Of a DNA stretch of 64,000 nt, positions 1 to 7,636 are shown in pieces (the first letter of the stretch is position 1; every line of letters begins with the position of its first letter). The stretch is from Lentzea terrae (GTDB lineage: Bacteria > Actinomycetota > Actinomycetes > Mycobacteriales > Pseudonocardiaceae), in NCBI RefSeq assembly GCF_003265345.1, contig NZ_QFWW01000033.1, forward strand, positions 85,916 to 149,915, written 5' to 3'. The notes under the pieces were generated by a model, which worked only from the letters and a program-made list of their open reading frames with translations, was not told the origin of the DNA and searched no databases. The position numbers were made by a program, and so were the translations under genes.

Positions 1-913
1 GGTAGCCGCGCGCGGTCAGCGCCCTCGGGACGTCCAGCAACCGCACCCACAACCAGTCGGTCTCACCGCTCAGCTGACCCGCGCGGAAGTCCGCGAGCTG
101 CCAGCGCAACGGGTGCTCGGTGGGGAAGTGCTTGAACGTCACCTCGGTGACCAGGTCGTGGCCGAGCACGAACCGGGCCAGCGCGCCGAACACCGCGTCG
201 TCGCTCGTGATGGTCTCGTCGATCACCAGGCTGCCATCGGTGAGGGCGTAGCTGGCGTACCCGTCCGCGACACCGTCAGCGTCCCGGTGGACGGCGACGT
301 ACCGCGGTGCCGGAGCCACCGGAGGCTTCCCGGCGCCCAGCGCCCACCAGCGGTGCGGCCTCGACAGCGCCCCGGCCTGCGTGCGCCGGTAGCGGTCGTA
401 GACCTCTTCCAGGACGTCGCCGCACTCGGACCGCTTCAGCACCTCGATCGATCCGGTGTCCTGGTGAGTCCTGAACGCGCTTTGGCTGCGCTGGACCGTC
501 AGTCGTCGCGTGTGGGTCGCCGGCCCGTAGCCGAACCTGCCGTAGATCGTGCCCTCGCTGGCCAGCAGGACGGCCAGGAAGTCGCCCCGTTCGCGCAGCT
601 CAGCGAGTTGATGTCGCATCATCGCGGTGAGCACGCCCTGGCGCCGGTGCGTCGGCAGGACACCCACGGAGGTGACGCCTGCGGCGGGCACGACGACCTC
701 ACCGGGCAGCGTGAGCTCGAACGAGTACGCGGCGGTCGTGCCGACGGCCTTCCCGCTGTCGGTGAGCGCCATCACCCCGCGGTCCAGCTCGAGCGCCGAC
801 CACCAGACCCCACCGCCGTGCTCGTCCGGTGTCTCGAGGAACCGCCCGAACGCGGTGTGCACGGTGTCGACGAAGACGTCGAGGTCCTGGGCGGTGGTGG
901 CACGGATCTTCAC
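1..913 (-). CDS. Eis-like GNAT N-acetyltransferase (3' part missing)
   Basis: Reading leftwards from a GTG at 913, the frame stays open for 304 codons and runs off the window. The translation begins VKIRATTAQDLDVFVDTVH and has the GNAT acetyl-CoA loop SVGVLPTHRRQGVLTAMM at about residues 81-98, followed by FLAVLLASEGTIYGRFGYGPAT, which is typical of the Eis family (enhanced intracellular survival, N-acetylation of amines including aminoglycosides). Eis proteins are about 400 residues with a C-terminal SCP2-like domain, so the missing end should hold that domain and the catalytic C-terminal carboxylate. Its start lies 56 bp from the divergent methyltransferase start, so the two share a promoter region. 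The substrate cannot be told from sequence. Confidence 0.8.
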   Translation of the reverse strand, partial: MKIRATTAQDLDVFVDTVHTAFGRFLETPDEHGGGVWWSALELDRGVMALTDSGKAVGTTAAYSFELTLPGEVVVPAAGVTSVGVLPTHRRQGVLTAMMRHQLAELRERGDFLAVLLASEGTIYGRFGYGPATHTRRLTVQRSQSAFRTHQDTGSIEVLKRSECGDVLEEVYDRYRRTQAGALSRPHRWWALGAGKPPVAPAPRYVAVHRDADGVADGYASYALTDGSLVIDETITSDDAVFGALARFVLGHDLVTEVTFKHFPTEHPLRWQLADFRAGQLSGETDWLWVRLLDVPRALTARGY

Positions 914-969
914 GAGCCACAGTGGATCGGGGGCGCGGCGACGAGATCAACCGAATTAAGGTCGAGAGG

Positions 970-1722
970 GTGACAACTGCTGAGGACTTCGATCGCTGGT
1001 ACGCCGATCGCGTCGAGTCGCCGGTCGCCGATGAGCTCGTCCAGCGCGTGCTCGCTCTCCCAGCTGATCTGCAGTCGACGAGCCTGCTGACCGGGCAGGG
1101 GCTGGACGAGGTCGTGGCGATCCTCGGCCCGCGGCCAGGACAGGTCCTGCTGGACCTGGCGTGCGGCCGCGGCGGCTACGGTCTGGAGATCGTCCGGCGC
1201 ACCGGCTGCCGGCTCGTCGGCGTGGACTTCTCCGCCGTCGCGATCGAGCAGGCCACGCGGCGCGCCGCCGAACTGGCGATCCCGGCCGACTTCCAGGTGG
1301 GTCAGCTGACCGACACCGGACTCGAGGACGCCTGTGCCGACGCGGTGCTGATCGTCGACGCCTTCCAGTTCGCCGACCCGAAGCTGGACGCGTTGCGGGA
1401 GTGCCTGCGCGTGCTGCACCCCGGCGGACGCCTGGTCATCACCACCTGGGAGCCCGTGGACCCCGCGGACGAACGCCTGCCGCTGCGGATGCGCCAGGTC
1501 GACCTCGCGAACCAGCTGCCGGAAGCCGGGTTCGCCGACGTCGAGGTCACCTCGAAGCCGGAGTGGCGGGAGATCGAGCAGCGGTTCTGGCAGGAGTCGC
1601 TCACCGTCGACGCCGGCGACGACCTCGCGATGCAGTCGATGCAGGACGAGGCGCGGCGCGTGCTGAAAGGCTTCGATCTGCGGCGGCGCGTGCTGGCGAG
1701 TGCGACGGCGCCGCCCCGGTGA
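970..1722 (+). CDS. class I SAM-dependent methyltransferase
   Basis: A 250-residue protein that transfers a methyl group from S-adenosylmethionine to an unknown acceptor. SAM-binding motif I is LLDLACGRGGYGLEI at about residues 60-74, followed by the acidic-loop strand GCRLVGVDFSAVAIEQA and the motif IV region ADAVLIVDAFQF; the post-motif LRVLHPGGRLVITTW is also clear. I chose the GTG at 970 (VTTAEDFDRWYADR) because the motif spacing then fits the family and a purine-rich TAAGG lies just upstream; an in-frame ATG at 829 would make the gene run into the divergent Eis-like gene. No neighbour identifies the acceptor. Confidence 0.82.
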   Translation: MTTAEDFDRWYADRVESPVADELVQRVLALPADLQSTSLLTGQGLDEVVAILGPRPGQVLLDLACGRGGYGLEIVRRTGCRLVGVDFSAVAIEQATRRAAELAIPADFQVGQLTDTGLEDACADAVLIVDAFQFADPKLDALRECLRVLHPGGRLVITTWEPVDPADERLPLRMRQVDLANQLPEAGFADVEVTSKPEWREIEQRFWQESLTVDAGDDLAMQSMQDEARRVLKGFDLRRRVLASATAPPR

Positions 1723-1733
1723 CAGCGGGTGGC

Positions 1734-1749
1734 AACGGTGGGCACCGTT
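1734..1749. terminator. short hairpin between convergent genes
   Basis: AACGGT GGGC ACCGTT is a perfect 6-bp stem with a 4-base loop, 12 bases after the methyltransferase stop and ahead of the convergent ABC-F stop at 1860. It has no T tract, as is common in actinomycetes. The rest of the 137-bp gap shows nothing else. Confidence 0.35.
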
Positions 1750-1859
1750 CTCGCCGATCAGGCCGATGCGCCAGCCTGGGTGCCGCGGTCAGCGACACCC
1801 CGTCGAGCACCCGCCGGTTGCCGAAGACGCGCACCAGTTCGTGAGCGACCAGAGCTGCC

Positions 1860-3470
1860 TCAGGCAGGCGAGCCCTCCAGCAGCTTGCCGTTGTCCAGGC
1901 GCAGCCGGCGGTCGATCCTCACCTCGCTCAGGAACCGTTCGTCGTGGCTGACGACGACGAACGCGCCCTGGTACGCGTTCAGCGCGCTCTCCAGCTGCCC
2001 GGCGCTGACCAGGTCGAGGTTGTTGGTGGGCTCGTCGAGCAACAGCAGCTGCGGCGCGGGCTCGGCGAACAGGATGCACGCCAGCGTGGCCCGCAGCCGT
2101 TCGCCGCCGGACAGCACCCCGACCGGCAGATGTGCCCGCGCACCCCGGAAGAGGAAGCGCGCCAACAGGTTCATCCGCTCGGCCGGTGGCATGGCCGGGG
2201 CGAACGCGGCCAGGTTCTCCGCCACCGTGCGGGCGTCGTCGAGCAGGTCCAGCCGTTGCGACAGGTACGCGACGCGCCCGTCGGCCCGCTTGACCTCACC
2301 GCTGTCGGCCTTCAACGAACCGTGAATGACGCGCAGCAGCGTCGACTTGCCCGCGCCGTTCGGGGCGGCCAGCGCGATGCGTTCTGGGCCGCGGATCGAC
2401 AGGTCAACGCCGTCGAACAGGTCCCGCACGCGAATGCCCGAGCCGGTGAACAGGGTGCGCCCGGCCGGCACCGCGGTCTGCGGCAGTTCCAGGCTGATCT
2501 TCTGCTCGTCCTTCAACGCCCGTTCGGCCTGGTCGAGCCGCGTCTTGGCGGCGCTGAGCCGGGAAGCGTGCGTGCCGTCGGCGCGGGCCGCGGACACCTC
2601 GGCGTTGCGCTTCATGTTGCCGGCGAAGATCCGCGGCAGACCGGCGCTGGAGAGGTTCTTCTGAGCATTGCTGGCCCGTCGCGCGGCTCGTTCGCGGGCC
2701 TGCTGCATCTCCCGCTTCTCGCGCTTGACCTCCTGCTCGGCGCTGCGGATGTTCTTCTCCGCCACCTCGCGCTCGGCCGCGACCGCTTCCTCGTACTCGC
2801 TGAAGTTGCCGCCGTAGAAGCGGATCTCGCCGCCGTCGAGCTCCGCGATCCGGTCCATCCGGTCGAGCAGCGCCCGGTCGTGGCTCACCACGAGCAGGCA
2901 CCCGCGCCAGTCGTCGAGCACCGCGTACAGCCGTTGCCGCGCGTCCAGGTCGAGGTTGTTGGTGGGTTCGTCGAGCAGCAACACGTCCGGCTGCCTGAGC
3001 AACTGCGCCGCGAGCCCGAGCGAGATGATCTGCCCGCCGCTCAACGTGTCCAGCCGCCGGTCCAGCGCGAGCTCGCCGAGTCCGAGGCGGTCGAGCTGGG
3101 CGCGGGTGCGTTCCTCGAGGTCCCAGTCGCTGCCGATGACGGTGAAGTGCTCCTCGCCGACGTCACCGGACTCGACGGCGGCGATCGCGGCGAGCACCTC
3201 CGCCACGCCGAGGACCTCGGCCACGGTGCGGTCGGCGGTCAGCGGCAGGTCCTGCGGCAGATAGCCGAGCACGCCGTTCACGGACACGCTGCCGTCAGCG
3301 GGCTGGAGCGCTCCCGCCACGAGCTTGAGCAGCGTGGACTTGCCGGCGCCGTTCGGGGCGACGAGACCGGTGCGGCCGCCCGGCAGCGTGGCGGACAGGC
3401 CGTCGAACACCGGGGTGTCGTCCGGCCAGGCGAAGGACAGGTTCGAGACGACGATGCATGCGTCGGACAT
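1860..3470 (-). CDS. ABC-F family ATP-binding protein (ribosome-associated)
   Basis: A 536-residue soluble protein with two ABC ATPase cassettes and no membrane segments, the layout of ABC-F proteins that bind the ribosomal E site; some members protect against antibiotics. Cassette 1 has Walker A APNGAGKSTLL (about residues 38-48), signature LSGGQ and Walker B VLLLDEPTNNLDLD. Cassette 2 has APNGAGKSTLL, LSGGERLRATLA and LLLLDEPTNNLDL. A charged linker rich in Lys, Arg, Glu and Gln separates them (AEKNIRSAEQEVKREKREMQ), as expected for the tRNA-probing interdomain linker. The ATG at 3470 (MSDACIVVSNLSFAWPD) has an AGG just upstream and starts directly at the first strand; an in-frame ATG at 3560 would add 30 non-homologous residues. 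Whether it confers resistance or acts in translation cannot be decided. Confidence 0.9.
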   Translation of the reverse strand: MSDACIVVSNLSFAWPDDTPVFDGLSATLPGGRTGLVAPNGAGKSTLLKLVAGALQPADGSVSVNGVLGYLPQDLPLTADRTVAEVLGVAEVLAAIAAVESGDVGEEHFTVIGSDWDLEERTRAQLDRLGLGELALDRRLDTLSGGQIISLGLAAQLLRQPDVLLLDEPTNNLDLDARQRLYAVLDDWRGCLLVVSHDRALLDRMDRIAELDGGEIRFYGGNFSEYEEAVAAEREVAEKNIRSAEQEVKREKREMQQARERAARRASNAQKNLSSAGLPRIFAGNMKRNAEVSAARADGTHASRLSAAKTRLDQAERALKDEQKISLELPQTAVPAGRTLFTGSGIRVRDLFDGVDLSIRGPERIALAAPNGAGKSTLLRVIHGSLKADSGEVKRADGRVAYLSQRLDLLDDARTVAENLAAFAPAMPPAERMNLLARFLFRGARAHLPVGVLSGGERLRATLACILFAEPAPQLLLLDEPTNNLDLVSAGQLESALNAYQGAFVVVSHDERFLSEVRIDRRLRLDNGKLLEGSPA

Positions 3471-3534
3471 GGTGAAACCTCGGGATGTGCTGCGCGTGAA
3501 GCGATCGCGCGAGTGGAAAAGGGGACGACGGAAC

Positions 3535-3554
3535 GGCCATCGCGATCGATGGCC
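3535..3554 (-). promoter_or_regulatory. hairpin in the ABC-F leader
   Basis: GGCCATCG CGAT CGATGGCC is a perfect 8-bp stem with a 4-base loop lying 65 bases ahead of the ABC-F start, between it and the divergent patatin gene. ABC-F resistance genes are often controlled by ribosome-mediated attenuation in the leader, so this could be one arm of such a switch; it could equally be an operator. No poly-U terminator follows. Confidence 0.35.
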
Positions 3555-3660
3555 TGTCACATCCCGGGCTCACCCGGAGATGTCGTCTTCACCCACCAGC
3601 AGCACGTCGAGCTCCTCATCGAGGCGTTGATCTCCGCACCCACGGTAGCAGAATGGAGAG

Positions 3661-4605
3661 GTGACCCATGCCGCATTGGACCTGCTGCGCGACCGCTGGC
3701 AGCAACAGAGCACGCCGGGACGGCGTTCCGACGACGCACGCCTGGTGCTGCTCATCGAAGGCGGCAGCTCGCGCGGCGCCTACTCGAGCGGCATGACGGT
3801 CGCGATCGAGCGGCTCGGGCTGCTGCCGCTGTTCGACGCCGTGTACGGCAGTTCGGCGGGCTCGTTGAACGCGGCCTGGTTGTTGTGCGGCCGCGCCGAG
3901 AAGACCAAGCACGCGTGGTGGGATCCGAGGGTCATGCGGACGACCATCAACCCGATGCGCGCGTTCACCCGCCAACCGGTCGTGGACACCAAACACCTCG
4001 TCCACACCATCTACACACAGGTCATGCCGATGGGTTTCCAGGACATCCTCGACAACCCCGTCGAGTTCCACCCCATCGCCACCGACGCGCTCACCGGCAA
4101 GGCCGCCGACCTGCACGGCATGATCCACGACATCCCGAGCCTGCAGACCGCGTTGCGCGCCTCGACCGCGATGCCGCTGCTGGCCGGCCCGCCCGTGGTC
4201 GTCGACGGCCACCCGTACGTCGACGCCGGGCTGAGCGAGATGGTCTGCGTGCGGTCGGCGCTCGCGCAGAAGGCCACGCACATCGTCGCCCTGCGCACGA
4301 CGCGCGAGGACGACCTGCCGGTCGGCCCTTCTCGTGGCGAACGGGTCGTGCTGTCGCGGTGGTTCGCCCGCCACGCACCGGGAGTCGTGCAGACGTGGTT
4401 GCGCCGCAAGGAACTCCGGGACGAGGAGGAAGAGCTGCTGGCGACGCATCCCGCGTGCCTGCAGATCCGGCCACCGCTGGGCAGCCTGGAGGTCGGCCGC
4501 ACCGAACGCCGCCCGGCCGTGATGCGGGCCGTGGTCGACGTGGGCATCAGGTTGGCGCTGACCGAACTGGCGGCCGTGCGCGGCGCCGTCGAACAGCTAC
4601 CTTGA
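3661..4605 (+). CDS. patatin-like phospholipase family protein
   Basis: A 314-residue cytoplasmic serine hydrolase of the patatin fold, expected to release fatty acids from lipids through a Ser-Asp dyad. The oxyanion loop EGGSSRGAYSSG is at about residues 33-44, the nucleophile elbow GSSAGS places Ser65, and the DAG motif YVDAGLSEM places Asp188. A GTG at 3661 preceded by GGAGAG is the start; no signal peptide is visible. The amidase gene begins four bases after its stop, so the two are very likely co-transcribed. The C-terminal third is basic and rich in charged residues (RRKELRDEEEELL). Natural substrate unknown. Confidence 0.85.
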   Translation: MTHAALDLLRDRWQQQSTPGRRSDDARLVLLIEGGSSRGAYSSGMTVAIERLGLLPLFDAVYGSSAGSLNAAWLLCGRAEKTKHAWWDPRVMRTTINPMRAFTRQPVVDTKHLVHTIYTQVMPMGFQDILDNPVEFHPIATDALTGKAADLHGMIHDIPSLQTALRASTAMPLLAGPPVVVDGHPYVDAGLSEMVCVRSALAQKATHIVALRTTREDDLPVGPSRGERVVLSRWFARHAPGVVQTWLRRKELRDEEEELLATHPACLQIRPPLGSLEVGRTERRPAVMRAVVDVGIRLALTELAAVRGAVEQLP

Positions 4606-4609
4606 CCGG

Positions 4610-6082
4610 ATGGACTTCGACGAGTACCGGAAACACGACGCCACCGGGCTGGCGCAGCTGGTCGCCGCGAAGGAGGTGTCCGCGGCCGAGTTGCTGGCCG
4701 TGGCACGGGAGCGCGCCGCGGCGGTGAACCCGCGGATCAACGCGATCGTGCGGGACGTTCCGGCCGAACCGTCGGAGGACCTCACCGGACCGTTCGCCGG
4801 CGTGCCGTTCCTGATCAAGGACCTCGGCCAGGACTACGCGGGCCTGCCGACGTCCAACGGCTCCCGCTCGCTCGCCCGGCATCCCGTCGCCGAGCATTCG
4901 ACCGTGGTGAAGCGGTGGCTCGACGCGGGCCTGGTGATCTTCGGCAAGACGAACCTGCCGGAGTTCGGTGCGAAGGCGATCAGCGAGCCGCTCGCCTGGG
5001 GCCCCGCGCGCAACCCGTGGGACCTCACCCGCACCCCCGGCGGCTCGTCGGGAGGATCCGCGGCCGCGGTCGCCGCCGGGATCGTGCCGTGCGCCGGTGC
5101 GAACGACGGTGGTGGCTCGACGCGGATTCCGGCGGGGTGCTGCGGGCTCGTCGGCCTGAAGCCGGGGCGCGGGCTCACGCCGTTCGGCCCGGAGACCGCC
5201 GAGATGATGCACGGCGCGGCGGTGCAGGGCGTCGTGTCGCGGACGGTGCGCGACACGGCCGCAATGCTCGACGTCATCTGCGGTGGCGAACCGTCCGGGC
5301 CGTACTCGCCCGCGATGCCGTCGGAGTCGTTCGCGTCGTGCGTCGGCATCGATCCGGGGAAGCTGCGGATCGGCGTGCGGGTGCCGTCCGCGATCAACCC
5401 GCAGCCGCACGCGGAGGCGTACGAGGCGGTTTCCGCCGCCGTGCGGGTGCTCACCGACCTCGGCCACCACGTCGAGGAACTGCCCGCTGCGCCGTTCGAC
5501 GACGCCGCGCTGGCCCGCGACTTCCTGCTGACGTGGTTCGTCAACCTCGCGTGGAAGGTGGCGGACGCCAAGCGGGTCTCGGGCGCACCGGACATCGCGT
5601 TCGAGCGCGACACGTTGTTGATGGCCGCGCTGGGACGGGCCACGAGTCCGGTCGACTACGTGGACGCCGTCCAGCGGCGGCACGAGCACACGCGGCGGCT
5701 GAGCACGTTCTTCGAGTCCTACGACCTGCTGCTGACGCCGACCCTCGCGACGCCACCGCCGAAGGTCGGCGCGTTCGACCTGCCGATGTCGTTGCAGCGG
5801 GCGACCGACGTGCTGCTGAAGACCCGCACGGCCCGGTTGCTGCGCCACACGTCGATCCTCGACGACATGATCTCGGACAACCTCGGCTGGGTGCCGTACA
5901 CGCAGCTCGCGAACATCACCGGTCGTCCCGCGATCTCGTTGCCACTGCACTGGACCGCCGACGGGCTGCCGCTCGGCGTCCAGTTCGTCGCGCCGCTCGC
6001 GGGCGAGTCGCTGCTGATCCGGCTCGCCGCCCAGCTGGAGGAAGCGCTGCCGTGGGCGGACCGGATGGCAGTCATTCGCTGA
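4610..6082 (+). CDS. amidase (amidase signature family)
   Basis: A 490-residue amidase-signature hydrolase that cleaves amide bonds through a Ser-cisSer-Lys triad. PFLIKDLGQ gives the Lys (residue 70), GGSSGGSAAAVAAG gives the cis-Ser (146/147) and NDGGGSTRIPAG gives the acylated Ser170, followed by the family block CCGLVGLKPGRG. The length matches the family and the start ATG follows the patatin stop by four bases, implying one transcript. It resembles secondary-amide or aryl-amide hydrolases rather than GatA, because no GatB/GatC genes are nearby. No signal peptide. The last 11 bases overlap the convergent hydrolase gene. Confidence 0.88.
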   Translation: MDFDEYRKHDATGLAQLVAAKEVSAAELLAVARERAAAVNPRINAIVRDVPAEPSEDLTGPFAGVPFLIKDLGQDYAGLPTSNGSRSLARHPVAEHSTVVKRWLDAGLVIFGKTNLPEFGAKAISEPLAWGPARNPWDLTRTPGGSSGGSAAAVAAGIVPCAGANDGGGSTRIPAGCCGLVGLKPGRGLTPFGPETAEMMHGAAVQGVVSRTVRDTAAMLDVICGGEPSGPYSPAMPSESFASCVGIDPGKLRIGVRVPSAINPQPHAEAYEAVSAAVRVLTDLGHHVEELPAAPFDDAALARDFLLTWFVNLAWKVADAKRVSGAPDIAFERDTLLMAALGRATSPVDYVDAVQRRHEHTRRLSTFFESYDLLLTPTLATPPPKVGAFDLPMSLQRATDVLLKTRTARLLRHTSILDDMISDNLGWVPYTQLANITGRPAISLPLHWTADGLPLGVQFVAPLAGESLLIRLAAQLEEALPWADRMAVIR

Positions 6083-6989
6083 GGAACCGCAGCAGCTCCG
6101 CGGTGACGAACTGAGGGTTTTCCTCGGCGAGCCAATGCCCTGCGCGCGGAACGTCGACCGCGCGCACGATGTTGGTCATCCGCGGGGCTGCTGTTGCACG
6201 GATCGCCTCTGCCTGGCCTTGGGCGGCCATGATCAGGGTGGGGATGCTCGTCGGTGCTGCCGCTTCGGTGTCCTTCACGTCCTGGTCGAGGGTGCGGTAG
6301 AGGTCGAAGCCGCCTTTCAGCGCTTCCGGTTTGCGGTAGGTCCGTGCGAACTCGTCGATTTCCTCGTCGCTGAACGGAGATTGCGTGTTCGTGCCGCCGA
6401 ACGCGCTGCCGTTGAAGGAGACCTGCGGGTAGAACAGCTTCAGGTACTCGCGGACGTTGTCGCCCACCACTGCTTCCGGGACGGCCGGCTGGGAGTGGAA
6501 AGCGATGTGCCAGCTCAGGTTCCGGTACGTGCGCGCGTCGATCGCCGGTCCTGGCAGCGGCAGGTCGAGGTAACCGAGTTTGCCGGTGTCGGCGGGGAAC
6601 TGGCTGGCGTGCTGGAAGGCCACGGCGGCGCCCAGGTCGTGGCCGATGACGGCCGGCTTGCCGAGGTTTTTGGTCAGCGCGTGGACATACCGCGCCAACG
6701 TGGCTTTGTCGTAGCTCTTCGGCGTGCCGGTGCTGTCGCCGAGGCCGGGCAGGTCGATCGCGTAGACGGTGTGGCGTTCGGCGAGTGCGGGCATGATCGG
6801 CCACCAGCCGTACCAGGTCTGGGGCCAGCCGTGGATCAGCACGACCGGGGTGCCGCTGCCGCCTTTGACGTAGTGCATGCGGATGCCGTCGACGCCGGCG
6901 TACTCGTGCCGGAAGGTCTGGTCGAGCGTCGTTTCCGGGGTGGGCGTGCAGGCCGTGATCAGCAGTAGCAGAGCTAGGACGCGTTTCAT
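6072..6989 (-). CDS. epoxide-hydrolase-like alpha/beta hydrolase, lipoprotein
   Basis: A 305-residue alpha/beta hydrolase. The N-terminus MKRVLALLLLITACTPTPET is a lipoprotein signal with lipobox ITAC, so the mature enzyme should be anchored outside the membrane. The oxyanion segment VVLIHGWPQTWYGWW (HGxP) and the nucleophile elbow VIGHDLGAAVA (Asp nucleophile rather than Ser) are those of epoxide hydrolases and haloalkane dehalogenases; the catalytic His is in AGHWLAEENP near the end. HGWPQTW favours an epoxide hydrolase over a dehalogenase. I start at the ATG at 6989, which gives the lipoprotein signal; a longer in-frame start at 7046 would bury it and overlap the divergent regulator's operator. 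Confidence 0.82.
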   Translation of the reverse strand: MKRVLALLLLITACTPTPETTLDQTFRHEYAGVDGIRMHYVKGGSGTPVVLIHGWPQTWYGWWPIMPALAERHTVYAIDLPGLGDSTGTPKSYDKATLARYVHALTKNLGKPAVIGHDLGAAVAFQHASQFPADTGKLGYLDLPLPGPAIDARTYRNLSWHIAFHSQPAVPEAVVGDNVREYLKLFYPQVSFNGSAFGGTNTQSPFSDEEIDEFARTYRKPEALKGGFDLYRTLDQDVKDTEAAAPTSIPTLIMAAQGQAEAIRATAAPRMTNIVRAVDVPRAGHWLAEENPQFVTAELLRFLSE

Positions 6990-7030
6990 GGGCTCAGCGT
7001 GGCTGCGTCGTGCTGAAGTTGGCACGAAAA

Positions 7031-7047
7031 CTTGCCGGTCTGGCAAG
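7031..7047. promoter_or_regulatory. dyad operator between hydrolase and XRE regulator
   Basis: CTTGCC GGTCT GGCAAG, a perfect 6-5-6 inverted repeat, sits in the 68-bp divergent gap, 10 bases before the regulator's GTG and 41 bases from the hydrolase start. Its position suits autoregulation by the adjacent XRE-cupin protein with co-control of the hydrolase. Inferred from position and symmetry only. Confidence 0.5.
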
Positions 7048-7057
7048 ATGCCGGCTC

Positions 7058-7636
7058 GTGCACCGCGAAACGGAAGAAGTCCTGGACGGCGTGGGGGCTC
7101 GGCTGCGCACGTTGCGACGACATCGCGGGATCACGCTGGCCGATCTCGCGACGACGACCGGCATCTCGGAGAGCACGTTGTCCAGGCTGGAAAGCGGCCA
7201 GCGGCGGGCCACTCTGGAATTGCTGCTACCGCTGGCACGTACCTACAACGTGCCGCTGGACGACCTCGTAGGCGCGCCTCGGACCGGTGATCCGCGCATC
7301 CACCTCAAGCCGATCCACCGGTTCGGGATGACGTTCGTGCCGTTGTCGCGGCGGCCGGGCGGGGTGCAGTCGTTCAAGATGCTCATCCCGTCTGGTGCAC
7401 CGCTGGAGCCCACCTTGCAGACGCACGACGGGTTCGAGTGGCTCTACGTCCTCAATGGACAGTTGCGGCTGGTGCTCGACGACCTGGACCTCGTCGTGGC
7501 GCCAGGTGAGGCCGCCGAGTTCGACACGTCGTTGCCGCACTGGCTGGGCAGCGCGGACGGCGGGGCGGTCGAGCTGCTGATCCTGTTCGATCCGCAGGGG
7601 CTGCGCACGCACGTCCACCCGGACCCTAAGCGGTGA
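7058..7636 (+). CDS. XRE-family regulator with C-terminal cupin domain
   Basis: A 192-residue transcription factor. The N-terminal helix-turn-helix is LRTLRRHRGITLADLA followed by GISESTLSRLESGQRRAT (about residues 14-52). A C-terminal cupin (about 105-180) has HDGFEWLYVLNGQLRLVLDD and VVAPGEAAEFDTSLPHW, probably the ligand pocket. This two-domain layout is found in regulators of small-molecule metabolism such as PuuR-like proteins. I start at the GTG at 7058 because it places the first helix normally and leaves the dyad at 7031-7047 outside the gene; an in-frame ATG at 7010 would include the dyad. It faces the epoxide-hydrolase-like gene, its most likely target. Its last 11 bases overlap the convergent carboxyltransferase gene. 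Confidence 0.82.
   Translation: MHRETEEVLDGVGARLRTLRRHRGITLADLATTTGISESTLSRLESGQRRATLELLLPLARTYNVPLDDLVGAPRTGDPRIHLKPIHRFGMTFVPLSRRPGGVQSFKMLIPSGAPLEPTLQTHDGFEWLYVLNGQLRLVLDDLDLVVAPGEAAEFDTSLPHWLGSADGGAVELLILFDPQGLRTHVHPDPKR

Noticed and set aside
3471..3560. 30-residue N-terminal extension of the ABC-F protein
   Set aside because: The added residues are basic and unrelated to the family, while ATG 3470 has a proper upstream purine stretch.
1944..4727. 927-codon plus-strand frame across the ABC-F and patatin genes
   Set aside because: It is antisense to a clear ABC-F gene, its translation is Arg/Ala/Gln-rich without domains, and it runs out of frame through the patatin gene; a GC-driven shadow.
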